Source: Kitasatospora humi (GTDB taxonomy: Bacteria; Actinomycetota; Actinomycetes; Streptomycetales; Streptomycetaceae). From it: a stretch of DNA of 45,911 nucleotides. A program made the translations under genes and the position numbers. The DNA lies in contig NZ_JAJJPA010000048.1 in the NCBI RefSeq assembly GCF_020907985.1, positions 1 to 45,911 of the forward strand. The letters are read 5' to 3'. Below the pieces are notes generated by a model. The model was not told the DNA's origin. It worked only from the letters and a program-made list of their open reading frames with translations, and did not search any database. Positions 7,048 to 14,822 of this stretch are shown piece after piece. Numbering within the stretch: the stretch's first letter is position 1; every line of letters begins with the position of its first letter.

Positions 7048-8892
7048 ATGGCACGCGCGGTCGGTATCGACCTCGGCACGACGAACTCGGTCGTCAGTGT
7101 TCTCGAAGGCGGTGAGCCCACCGTCATCACCAACGCCGAGGGCGCCCGGACCACGCCGTCCGTCGTCGCCTTCGCCAAGAACGGCGAGGTGCTGGTCGGC
7201 GAGGTCGCCAAGCGCCAGGCCGTCACCAACGTCGACCGGACCATCCGCTCGGTCAAGCGCCACATGGGCACCGGGTGGAAGACCAGCATCGACGGCAAGG
7301 ACTTCAACCCGCAGCAGATCAGCGCCTTCATCCTGCAGAAGCTGAAGCGGGACGCCGAGGCCTACCTGGGCGAGACCGTCACCGACGCGGTCATCACCGT
7401 CCCGGCCTACTTCAACGACTCCGAGCGCCAGGCCACCAAGGAGGCCGGTGAGATCGCGGGTCTGAACGTCCTGCGCATCGTCAACGAGCCGACCGCCGCC
7501 GCCCTGGCCTACGGCCTGGACAAGGACGACCAGACCATCCTGGTCTTCGACCTCGGTGGCGGCACCTTCGACGTGTCGCTGCTGGAGATCGGCGACGGCG
7601 TGGTCGAGGTCAAGGCCACCAACGGTGACAACCACCTCGGTGGTGACGACTGGGACCAGCGGATCGTCGACCACCTGGTGAAGACCTTCCAGGCCGGTCA
7701 CGGTGTGGACCTCTCCAAGGACAAGATGGCGCTGCAGCGCCTGCGCGAGGCGGCCGAGAAGGCCAAGATCGAGCTCTCCTCGTCCTCCGAGACCTCCATC
7801 AACCTGCCCTACATCACGGCCTCCGCCGAGGGCCCGCTGCACCTGGACGAGAAGCTCACCCGGGCCCAGTTCCAGCAGCTGACCTCGGACCTGCTGGAGC
7901 GCTGCAAGGTGCCGTTCCACAACGTCATCAAGGACGCCGGCATCCAGCTGTCCGAGATCGACCACGTGGTCCTGGTCGGTGGCTCGACCCGCATGCCCGC
8001 CGTCTCCGAGCTGGTCAAGGAGCTGACCGGCGGCAAGGAGGCCAACAAGGGCGTCAACCCGGACGAGGTCGTGGCCATCGGTGCCGCGCTGCAGGCCGGT
8101 GTGCTGAAGGGCGAGGTCAAGGACGTCCTGCTGCTCGACGTCACCCCGCTGTCCCTGGGCATCGAGACCAAGGGCGGCATCATGACCAAGCTGATCGAGC
8201 GCAACACCACGATCCCGACCAAGCGCTCGGAGATCTTCACCACCGCCGAGGACAACCAGCCCTCCGTGCAGATCCAGGTCTACCAGGGCGAGCGCGAGAT
8301 CGCGGCGTACAACAAGAAGCTCGGCATGTTCGAGCTGACCGGCCTGCCGCCGGCGCCGCGCGGCCTGCCGCAGATCGAGGTCACCTTCGACATCGACGCC
8401 AACGGGATCATGCACGTCGGTGCCAAGGACCTCGGCACCGGCAAGGAGCAGCGGATGACCGTCACCGGCGGTTCCTCGCTGCCCAAGGAGGACATCGAGC
8501 GGATGACCCGCGAGGCCGAGCAGTACGCGGAGGAGGACCACAAGCGCCGCGAGGCCGTGGAGACCCGCAACCAGGCCGAGCAGCTGGTGTACTCCACCGA
8601 GAAGTTCATCGCCGACAACGCCGACAAGCTGCCCGCCGAGGTCAAGACCGAGGTCGAGACCGCGGTCGGCGAGCTCAAGGAGGCCCTGAAGGGCGAGGAC
8701 GCCGCGAAGATCCGCGAGGCCTCGGAGAAGGTCTCCACCACGGCCCAGAAGCTCGGCCAGGCCCTCTACGCCGACGCCCAGGCCGCCGGTGCCGCCGGTG
8801 CCGGTGCCGAGGCCAACCAGGGCGGCGCCGACGAGGACGTCGTCGACGCCGAGATCATCGACGACGAGAAGCCCAAGGGTGGTGCGGCATGA
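7048..8892 (+). CDS. dnaK: Chaperone DnaK (Hsp70)
   Basis: 614 residues, normal length. The N-terminus has the ATPase phosphate-binding signature GIDLGTTNS at residues 5-13. VFDLGGGTFDVS and VVLVGGSTRMPAV are the second and third family signatures. The substrate-binding beta-domain begins near DVTPLSLGIETKGG, and the tail is a disordered Ala/Gly/Glu-rich linker ending in EIIDDEKPKGGAA. The ATG at 7048 has GGAGG seven bases upstream; the earlier in-frame ATG at 7042 is too close to that site. The stop overlaps the grpE start (ATGA). It is the first gene of the HspR-repressed operon and works with GrpE and DnaJ in protein folding. Confidence 0.98.
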   Translation: MARAVGIDLGTTNSVVSVLEGGEPTVITNAEGARTTPSVVAFAKNGEVLVGEVAKRQAVTNVDRTIRSVKRHMGTGWKTSIDGKDFNPQQISAFILQKLKRDAEAYLGETVTDAVITVPAYFNDSERQATKEAGEIAGLNVLRIVNEPTAAALAYGLDKDDQTILVFDLGGGTFDVSLLEIGDGVVEVKATNGDNHLGGDDWDQRIVDHLVKTFQAGHGVDLSKDKMALQRLREAAEKAKIELSSSSETSINLPYITASAEGPLHLDEKLTRAQFQQLTSDLLERCKVPFHNVIKDAGIQLSEIDHVVLVGGSTRMPAVSELVKELTGGKEANKGVNPDEVVAIGAALQAGVLKGEVKDVLLLDVTPLSLGIETKGGIMTKLIERNTTIPTKRSEIFTTAEDNQPSVQIQVYQGEREIAAYNKKLGMFELTGLPPAPRGLPQIEVTFDIDANGIMHVGAKDLGTGKEQRMTVTGGSSLPKEDIERMTREAEQYAEEDHKRREAVETRNQAEQLVYSTEKFIADNADKLPAEVKTEVETAVGELKEALKGEDAAKIREASEKVSTTAQKLGQALYADAQAAGAAGAGAEANQGGADEDVVDAEIIDDEKPKGGAA

Positions 8893-9506
8893 CGGAGAAG
8901 CCGCAGGGCGTGGAGCCCGGCGACGACTCCAACGCCGACGAGGCGGTCCTGAAGGCCGCTGAGGAGGCCGTCAAGGCCGCCGCCGCCGAGGCCGGATCCG
9001 ACGAGCTCGCCGCCGCCAAGCGCGAGGCGGCGGAGCGCACCGCCGACCTGCAGCGCCTGCAGGCCGAGTACCAGAACTACCGCAAGCGGGTCGAGCGCGA
9101 CCGGCTGACGGTCCGCGAGATCGCGGTCTCCAACATCCTGGAGTCCCTGATCCCGGTGCTGGACGACATCGGCCGGGCCCGTGAGCACGGCGAGGTGACC
9201 GGCGGCTTCAAGTCGGTCGCGGAGTCGCTGGAGACCGTGGTGGCCAAGCTCGGTCTGCAGCAGTTCGGCAAGGAGGGCGAGCCCTTCGACCCGAACCTGC
9301 ACGAGGCCCTGATGCACAGCTACTCCTCGGAGGTCACCGAGGACACCTGCGTGCAGGTGCTGCAGCCGGGTTACCGGATCGGTGAGCGGATCATCCGCCC
9401 CGCGATGGTGGCGGTGGCCGAGCCGCAGCCGGGCACCCAGTCCACGGCCGGCCCGGACGCTGACGGCCCGGCGGGCCCCGAGGCTGACGGTGCTGCCGAG
9501 AACTGA
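8889..9506 (+). CDS. grpE: Nucleotide exchange factor GrpE
   Basis: 205 residues. An acidic, Ala-rich N-terminal tail is followed by a long coiled coil (DLQRLQAEYQNYRKRVERDR) and the C-terminal beta-wing with VLQPGYRIGERIIRPAMVAV, the GrpE signature. GrpE drives ADP release from DnaK. It starts within the dnaK stop codon (ATGA overlap), so it is translationally coupled. The last 35 residues are a low-complexity Gly/Pro/Asp tail. Confidence 0.97.
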   Translation: MTEKPQGVEPGDDSNADEAVLKAAEEAVKAAAAEAGSDELAAAKREAAERTADLQRLQAEYQNYRKRVERDRLTVREIAVSNILESLIPVLDDIGRAREHGEVTGGFKSVAESLETVVAKLGLQQFGKEGEPFDPNLHEALMHSYSSEVTEDTCVQVLQPGYRIGERIIRPAMVAVAEPQPGTQSTAGPDADGPAGPEADGAAEN

Positions 9507-9514
9507 CACGCTGT

Positions 9515-9563
9515 GCGCTGCGGGGTCGCGCGTCACCACGGGTGACGCGTGGCTCCGCAGCGC
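9515..9563 (+). other. Two-part hairpin between grpE and dnaJ
   Basis: GCGCTGCGG (9515-9523) pairs perfectly with CCGCAGCGC (9555-9563). Inside it, CGCGTCACC (9529-9537) pairs perfectly with GGTGACGCG (9541-9549) around a 3-nt loop, with a 4-nt internal loop between the stems. It occupies the only sizeable gap in the operon. It may reduce read-through into dnaJ-hspR or mark an RNA processing site. Confidence 0.7.
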
Positions 9564-9593
9564 CGTATCGCCCCCGGGAGGTGGTTGGGAGTC

Positions 9594-10733
9594 ATGAGCA
9601 CGAAGGACTACGTGGAGAAGGACTACTACAAGGTCCTCGGCGTGCCCAAGGACGCCACCACCGCCGAGATCAAGAAGACCTACCGCAAGCTCGCCCGGGA
9701 GTACCACCCGGACGCCAACAAGGGCGACACCAAGGCCGAGGAGAAGTTCAAGGACATCTCCGAGGCGTACGACGTCCTCTCCGACGAGAAGCGGCGCAAG
9801 GAGTACGACGACGCCCGCAGCCTGTTCGGCGCCGGGGGCATGCGCGGCCCCGGCGGCAACGGCTACGGCTTCGACTTCGGCGACCTGTTCAACGGCGGCC
9901 AGGGCACCGCCGGCGGCGGGATCGGCGACGTCTTCGGCGGGCTGTTCAACCGCACCCGCCAGGCCCAGCCGCGCCGCGGCCAGGACGTCGAGACCGAGGT
10001 GACCCTCAGCTTCGACGAGGCCGTGGACGGCGCCACCGTGCCGCTGCGGATGACCAGCCAGGCCGCCTGCCGCAGCTGCTCCGGCACCGGAGCCAAGTCC
10101 GGCACCACCCCGCGGGTCTGCCCGACCTGCGTCGGGGCCGGCACGGTCAGCCGGGGCCAGGGTGCCTTCGCGCTCTCCGAGCCGTGCCGGGACTGCAAGG
10201 GCCGCGGCATGATCGTCGACGACCCGTGCCCCGACTGCCACGGCAGCGGCCGGGCCAGCTCGGCCCGCACCATGCAGGTGCGGATCCCGGCCGGCGTCCA
10301 GGACGCCCAGCGGATCCGCCTCAAGGGCAAGGGCGCCCAGGGCGAGCGCGGCGGTCAGCCCGGCGACCTGTACGTCACTGTCCACGTCAACCCGCACCCG
10401 GTATTCGGGCGCAAGGGTGACAACCTCACCGTCACCGTGCCCGTCTCCTTCCCCGAAGCGGCTCTCGGTGGCACCATCGACGTCCCCACCCTCAACGGCC
10501 CCGCCGTGAAGCTGCGGTTGCCGGCCGGAAGCGCCAACGGCCTCACCCTGCGGGCCCGCGGCAAGGGCGCCACCCGCAAGGACGGCACCCGCGGCGACCT
10601 GCTGGTCACCGTTGAAGTGACGGTTCCGCAGGAGGTCTCCGGCGAGGCCCTGAACGCACTGGAGCAGTACCGAGACGCCACGGCATCCGAGGACCCGCGA
10701 GCCGCTCTGTTCAAGGCGGCGGAGGGAGCGTGA
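9594..10733 (+). CDS. dnaJ: Chaperone DnaJ (Hsp40, type I)
   Basis: 379 residues. The J domain has the HPD motif at residues 38-40 (EYHPDANKG). It is followed by a Gly/Phe-rich stretch (FGAGGMRGPGGNGYGFDFGD) and four CxxCxGxG zinc motifs (CRSCSGTG, CPTCVGAG, CRDCKGRG, CPDCHGSG). The C-terminal peptide-binding domains complete the protein. It delivers substrates to DnaK and stimulates its ATPase. The ATG at 9594 is preceded by GGGAGGTGG and gives the MSTKDYVEKDYYKVLG N-terminus. The upstream in-frame ATG at 9549 falls inside the intergenic hairpin. Confidence 0.97.
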   Translation: MSTKDYVEKDYYKVLGVPKDATTAEIKKTYRKLAREYHPDANKGDTKAEEKFKDISEAYDVLSDEKRRKEYDDARSLFGAGGMRGPGGNGYGFDFGDLFNGGQGTAGGGIGDVFGGLFNRTRQAQPRRGQDVETEVTLSFDEAVDGATVPLRMTSQAACRSCSGTGAKSGTTPRVCPTCVGAGTVSRGQGAFALSEPCRDCKGRGMIVDDPCPDCHGSGRASSARTMQVRIPAGVQDAQRIRLKGKGAQGERGGQPGDLYVTVHVNPHPVFGRKGDNLTVTVPVSFPEAALGGTIDVPTLNGPAVKLRLPAGSANGLTLRARGKGATRKDGTRGDLLVTVEVTVPQEVSGEALNALEQYRDATASEDPRAALFKAAEGA

Positions 10734-10739
10734 CCCGAC

Positions 10740-11264
10740 ATGAACCCGCATGACTCCGGCAACGGACCCGGCATCGGCGCCGGCATCGGCGAGGGCCTGC
10801 CCGGCGGGGCCGCCCCCCGCCGCCGGCGCGCCGCGGCGGCCGGCCCGAGCTACGCCCTCACCGAGGAGACCCCGGTCTACGTGATCTCGGTGGCGGCCGA
10901 GCTGTCCGGCCTGCACCCGCAGACCCTGCGGCAGTACGACCGGCTCGGCCTGGTCTGCCCGGACCGCACCGGCGGCGGCGGCCGGCGCTACTCCGCCCGG
11001 GACATCCAGCAGCTGCGCGAGGTGCAGCGGCTCTCCCAGGACGAGGGCATCAACCTGGCCGGGATCAAGCGGATCATCGAGCTGGAGAACCAGGTCGCCG
11101 CGCTGCAGTCCCGGGTCGCCGAGCTCGCCGCAGCCGTGGAGGGCGCGGGCGCGGCCCTCCAGGCGAGGGAGGCGGCGGTGCACGCGTCGTACCGCCGTGA
11201 CCTGGTGCCCTACCAGCCGGCGACGCAGTCGGCCGCGCTGGTGGTGTGGCGGCCGCGGCGGTAG
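10740..11264 (+). CDS. hspR: Heat-shock repressor HspR (MerR family)
   Basis: 174 residues. A MerR-type winged helix spans about residues 46-115 (VYVISVAAELSGLHPQTLRQ, then YDRLGL and GGRRYSARDI). It is followed by a coiled coil (IIELENQVAALQSRVAELAA). HspR binds HAIR sequences together with DnaK and represses the dnaK operon and clpB; HAIR sites are present before both in this window. The N-terminus has about 40 Gly/Pro/Arg/Ala-rich residues before the conserved ETPVYVIS core. The start codon follows the dnaJ stop by 6 nt, with GGAGGGAG inside the dnaJ end. Confidence 0.95.
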   Translation: MNPHDSGNGPGIGAGIGEGLPGGAAPRRRRAAAAGPSYALTEETPVYVISVAAELSGLHPQTLRQYDRLGLVCPDRTGGGGRRYSARDIQQLREVQRLSQDEGINLAGIKRIIELENQVAALQSRVAELAAAVEGAGAALQAREAAVHASYRRDLVPYQPATQSAALVVWRPRR

Positions 11265-11283
11265 CGGCCCGAGGGTCTTTTCT

Positions 11284-11329
11284 GGGAACGGTTGGCACCC
11301 CATCAGTCAGCGGGGTGTCAACCGTTCCC
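11284..11329 (+). terminator. Terminator of the dnaK operon
   Basis: An 18-bp stem (11284-11301 with 11312-11329, 17 Watson-Crick pairs plus one G-U) has a 10-nt loop and lies 20 bp after the hspR stop. It separates the operon from the next gene on the same strand. There is no U-tract. Confidence 0.85.
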
Positions 11330-11408
11330 GTGCTTGCGTAGAGTGCAGCCCAACTGTGGCGGCAAGCCGTGTCGGTGACCGGGATTTCACGGGAGGGGGA
11401 GCCAGGGG

Positions 11409-12443
11409 ATGGGTTCCACAGGCGGGGCAGAAGGCGAGAGGGAGCAGGTCGAGTTCGTTTCCGCGGAGGCGAAGGCCCTGTACCTCCAGGTCATCGCGGC
11501 GGGCGGGACCGTGGAGGTGGAGGGCGAAGACCTCAGTGCCCCGTGCAAGGAACTGACGGAACTCGGTCTGCTGGTCCTGAGTCAGGGAAAGCCGGCGACC
11601 GTCACCGCGACCGATCCCAATCGCCTTGCGGCCCGGTTGAGTTCATCCTGGCAGAAGCAAGCGCTTTCGCTGCTCTCGCAGGCCGTGGCCGTCCCGACCG
11701 CGATGCAGGACCTGAACCACGCCTTCCAGGCGCTCGACCGGCACGTTCAAGAGGGTGGGCCGGTCGAGCACATACACGGCCTCGTGGAGATCAACCAGCG
11801 GGTCGGAGTACTGCTCGACAGCGCGGAGTTCGAGTTGCTGACGGCGCAGCCCGGCGGCAGCCGCAGGCAGTCGCTGCTCCTCCTGAAGGGTGCCCTGGAG
11901 GGCGACCTCTCGCTGGTCCGCCGCGGGGTGGCGCGACGCGTGCTCTACCACCCGAGCGCCCGGTACTCGGCACCCACCCGGCAGTACGTCGAAGCCATAA
12001 CGGACGCGGGCGCCGAGGTCCGCACCTTGGAGGAGCCTTTCACCCGCCTCTTCGTGATAGACCGCCGCGTGGCCGTCATCCCGTTCCCGGGGAACACCGA
12101 GAAGGCCGCGTTCATCAGCGATCCGGCGATCGTCGCCTACCTGCACACGTCGTTCGAGCAGATGTGGGAGCGGTCCATCCCGTTCGTCGGCGCCACCGAG
12201 GTGCCGCAAGAGGTCATCTCCCGCCTGCGGGTCAACATCCTGCGCATGATGACGCAGGGCGTCGGTCACCGGGTCATCGCCAGAAACCTCGGCATCAGCG
12301 AACGGACGCTCGCCCGCCACATCGCCGAGTTCCGCGAGGAGTACGACTCGGAGACCCTCTTCCAACTCGGTTGGCGGATGGCCCTCAATTCCCCCGCCCT
12401 GGCCTACGAGGACGGCGACCCGGCGACGGGCGACGAGCAGTAG
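11409..12443 (+). CDS. PLD/TrmB-like, LuxR-type HTH transcriptional regulator (paralogue R1)
   Basis: 344 residues. An N-terminal region (EAKALYLQVIAAGG) resembles the winged helix seen in TrmB-like regulators. A middle domain carries LLTAQPGG, a YHPSARYSAPT strand-loop, and IDRRVAVIPFPG followed by AAFISDPAIVAYL. The C-terminal LuxR-type HTH is at about 275-320 (IARNLGISERTLARHIAEF), with the shared ending ETLFQLGW. It is paralogous to the genes at 13854, 14823 and 17171. The middle domain looks like a PLD-fold ligand sensor without the catalytic HKD residues. The ATG at 11409 has GGGAGGGGGAG upstream. It converges on the small secreted-protein gene, which makes that peptide a natural candidate for its target or signal. 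Confidence 0.75.
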   Translation: MGSTGGAEGEREQVEFVSAEAKALYLQVIAAGGTVEVEGEDLSAPCKELTELGLLVLSQGKPATVTATDPNRLAARLSSSWQKQALSLLSQAVAVPTAMQDLNHAFQALDRHVQEGGPVEHIHGLVEINQRVGVLLDSAEFELLTAQPGGSRRQSLLLLKGALEGDLSLVRRGVARRVLYHPSARYSAPTRQYVEAITDAGAEVRTLEEPFTRLFVIDRRVAVIPFPGNTEKAAFISDPAIVAYLHTSFEQMWERSIPFVGATEVPQEVISRLRVNILRMMTQGVGHRVIARNLGISERTLARHIAEFREEYDSETLFQLGWRMALNSPALAYEDGDPATGDEQ

Positions 12444-12461
12444 CCCCGTCCGGGCCGGGGC
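12443..12461. terminator. Small hairpin between convergent R1 and peptide genes
   Basis: GCCCCG (12443-12448) pairs with CGGGGC (12456-12461) around a 7-nt loop. It overlaps the last base of the R1 stop and could serve both convergent genes. Confidence 0.4.
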
Positions 12462-12498
12462 GTCCTCGTCGATCCCCGCGAGGGCTCGGCGGAACCGC

Positions 12499-12798
12499 TC
12501 AGTTCCACTGGAAGTCAGACGGCTTGACCGAAGCGGTGCTCACCGCGGTCGCCCGGGTGCCGTTCCACTGGAAGTCGGCAGGAGCCGCCAGGGCGGTCCC
12601 GGCCGGGGCGGACCGGTGGCCGGCCGACGCGGCCTGCGTCACCGCACCCGTGGAGCTCTTGCCCCATATGTAGTCGGTCGGGGACGCAGTGGCCGTGCCT
12701 GCCGGCTGAGTCGACAGCGCGAGCGCCGACACCGCCAGACCTGCGCCGACCATGGCTCCGAGCACAAACACACGAACCGCAAATCGGGGCCGACGCAT
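12499..12798 (-). CDS. Small secreted protein with three D-[YF]-x-W repeats
   Basis: 99 residues. A signal peptide is clear: MRRPRFAVR, a hydrophobic core (VFVLGAMVGAGLAVSALAL), then small residues around TQPAGTATA where cleavage is likely. The mature part has three spaced copies of P-[TAS]-D-[YF]-[IQ]-W-[GN]: SPTDYIWG (about residues 39-46), APADFQWN (72-79) and KPSDFQWN (92-99), the last being the C-terminus. There is no cysteine, so it is not a disulfide or lanthionine peptide. The ATG at 12798 has a near-perfect AAGGAGGA seven bases upstream. I do not recognise a named family. A secreted multi-copy motif beside regulators suggests a signalling or processed peptide, but that is inference. 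Confidence 0.8.
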   Translation of the reverse strand: MRRPRFAVRVFVLGAMVGAGLAVSALALSTQPAGTATASPTDYIWGKSSTGAVTQAASAGHRSAPAGTALAAPADFQWNGTRATAVSTASVKPSDFQWN

Positions 12799-13201
12799 GC
12801 TGTCCTCCTTGTCATGAACCTGCTATATCCTTAGCAGCGCACACCCGCTCATACGCAGGGGAACGCGAACAAGCGTTTATCAAAGCCATATTCCGGCGGC
12901 CGGGCAAGCCCAGGCATCAAGTAGTCGGTGGCATCGTGCTGCCAGGCAGGAATATGACACCTCCTCGGCCCCCAGATCATGCAGATGCACGTGCATCGGT
13001 GTCATCCGAATGCCAGTCAGCGAGATGACACACCACCGTTGTGGACTCCGTGCGCGGTCAGCAGTGACGATCAATGAGCAGACGGGCCCCGTGCTGCCAG
13101 GCCCGAAGCGGTTTCCGTGACCGCGCCCCCGTCGCGCCACGTGCTTGACCTGCGCTGTCACCACACAGCACAGGACCTCCAACGTCCCCGGAGCCATCGC
13201 C
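12799..13201. promoter_or_regulatory. 403-bp divergent regulatory region with several palindromes
   Basis: It lies between the secreted-peptide gene (minus) and the deoxyribosyltransferase-like gene (plus). CTGCTA-N6-TAGCAG is at 12820-12837, just before the peptide ribosome binding site. ATGACAC occurs at 12954-12960 and 13025-13031 and inverted (GTGTCAT) at 12999-13005. A perfect 14-bp palindrome GATGCACGTGCATC is at 12984-12997. No gene is supported in this stretch. Confidence 0.6.
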
Positions 13202-13822
13202 ATGACTGAGCCCTACATGCGCCAGCACGCAGCCCAGGCCACCGAAGGCCGCCGGGCCCGTGTCTTCCTCGCCGCCCCGCTGATGCGGCTGACCGGACCG
13301 GCCGACAGCGTCGTGACGCTGGCCAGCCGGACCCGCCTGACCGCGCTGCGCAGCTCGCTGCTGCACAGCGGCGCCGCGGTCTTCAGCGCGCACCACAGCG
13401 ACGCGTGGACGATCGAGGGGCGCGCCCCGGAGCCGCGGGTGCCCTCCGACTTCCGGGCCATGCAGAGCGCGGACCTGATCTTCGCGTACGTCGGCTCGCC
13501 GCTCTCCGCCGGCGTCTCGCTGGAGCTCGGCTGGGGCTCCGCCCTGCGCAAGCCGATCGTGCTCCTGGTGGACGAGGCGATCACCCACAACCCGCTGATC
13601 GCCACCATCGAGCAGGTCGCCCCGGTGCTGCCGCTGGTCTTCGACGACACCTGGTCACAGGAGAGCCTGCGCCACATCGTCGAGACCGCACTGGACTGGG
13701 CCGGCATGGCGCTCTCGCTGCAGGACGGCTTCTGGACCGCTCCGGGCCAGCAGTTCAGTCCTGCCTCCAGCCTTCGCAACCCGTACGGCAGCTGGCCGAG
13801 CACCGGCGCGGTGACCGGCTGA
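13202..13822 (+). CDS. Nucleoside 2-deoxyribosyltransferase-like protein
   Basis: 206 residues with the Rossmann-like layout of the nucleoside deoxyribosyltransferase/TIR-like superfamily. VFLAAPLM is the first strand. SDFRAMQSADLIFAYVGSPLSAGVSLELGW holds the acidic residue and the S-x-G-x-x-x-E-x-G loop that carries the catalytic Glu in deoxyribosyltransferases. KPIVLLVDE is the next strand. The family exchanges bases on deoxynucleosides or cleaves N-glycosidic bonds; substrate here is unknown. The ATG at 13202 gives MTEPYMRQHA; no strong ribosome binding site is seen. It is divergent from the secreted-peptide gene and convergent with R2. Confidence 0.65.
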   Translation: MTEPYMRQHAAQATEGRRARVFLAAPLMRLTGPADSVVTLASRTRLTALRSSLLHSGAAVFSAHHSDAWTIEGRAPEPRVPSDFRAMQSADLIFAYVGSPLSAGVSLELGWGSALRKPIVLLVDEAITHNPLIATIEQVAPVLPLVFDDTWSQESLRHIVETALDWAGMALSLQDGFWTAPGQQFSPASSLRNPYGSWPSTGAVTG

Positions 13823-13853
13823 GCACCGCCCGACCCCACTGAGCGGTCCGGCC

Positions 13854-14819
13854 TCACGGGTCGGGCTGCTCGCCGCGGACCTGCCAGCCCAGCTGGAAGA
13901 GCGACTCGGCGTCGTACTCCTCCCGCAGACGGGCGATCTGCGCGGCCACCGTCCGCTCGCTCAACCTGAGCCGCTTGGCGATCGCGCGCTGCGTCAGCCC
14001 CTGGGCGAGCAGGGGAACCAGCGGATCGGGCTTCGACGACCGGTTCCATCGCACCCGCTCGGCCCGCGCCCAGTCCCGCTCGAACCGGTCCACCACCAGG
14101 GCGACCAGCACCGGATCCTCGATGAACGACGCCACCGTGTTGTCCCGGTAGCCACTGACCACGGCCACGCGCCGGTCGAAGACCAGCGCTCGGTGGAACG
14201 GCTCGTCGAGGATCCGCACCCGCCAGCCCAGCGCGGTGACATGAGCCGCGTAGTCCACCGTGGCCGGGTCGGTGCGCGCCCCCGGCTGGTAGATGATCCG
14301 CATGCCCACGCCGCGGTTCCGCCACTGGGTGGCCGAGGCCTTGGCGAGTCGCAGGGTGGCGGCCGCTCGTCCGCCTCCCGGCTGCATGCCGAGGATTTCC
14401 TGCTCGCAGTCCATCGCCAGGTTCTCCAGACGCTGCTGGATCTCCGTCAGCACGGAAAGATTGGTGATCAGGCCGACGTCCAGGGGACGTGGCGTCCGCT
14501 CGTAGGCGACAGCGAGGTCGTCCAGCACCGCGACCGGTTGCTCGGCCCGCAGCAGCAACTCGATGCCCGTGCTGCGGTACTCCGCTTGCAGCAGACCGGC
14601 AGCTCGCCGCGGATCGACCAGTCCCCAGTGCCCGTCGGGCAGTTCCACCACCAACCCCGCCGCCCGTAACCGCTCGAGCGCCCCCGCGTCCCCCTCCGGC
14701 ACGTCGGCCGGGCGGAACACCCCGCCGTTCGCCAGCAGCGCCAGGTACAGCGCCCGCGCCAGCGCATCCGGCAGCACCGGCACCCGGACGGTCAAGCCGT
14801 CCACGCCGTCCACCGTCAC
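13854..14819 (-). CDS. PLD/TrmB-like, LuxR-type HTH regulator (paralogue R2)
   Basis: 321 residues, same architecture as R1. The N-terminal part is ALARALYLALLANGG. The centre has LGMQPGG, YQPGARTDPAT, VFDRRVAVVSG and ASFIEDPVLVALV. The HTH is IAKRLRLSERTVAAQIARL, ending in ESLFQLGW at about residues 270-315. The GTG start lies 3 nt after the R3 stop, with GGGAGTAGGGG overlapping that stop. R3-R2 is therefore a tight operon with likely translational coupling. What it binds or senses is not visible. Confidence 0.75.
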   Translation of the reverse strand: MTVDGVDGLTVRVPVLPDALARALYLALLANGGVFRPADVPEGDAGALERLRAAGLVVELPDGHWGLVDPRRAAGLLQAEYRSTGIELLLRAEQPVAVLDDLAVAYERTPRPLDVGLITNLSVLTEIQQRLENLAMDCEQEILGMQPGGGRAAATLRLAKASATQWRNRGVGMRIIYQPGARTDPATVDYAAHVTALGWRVRILDEPFHRALVFDRRVAVVSGYRDNTVASFIEDPVLVALVVDRFERDWARAERVRWNRSSKPDPLVPLLAQGLTQRAIAKRLRLSERTVAAQIARLREEYDAESLFQLGWQVRGEQPDP

Positions 14820-14822
14820 CCC

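Noticed and set aside
8766..11303. Long minus-strand open frame across grpE-dnaJ-hspR
   Set aside because: Antisense shadow of genes that are certain from their motifs.
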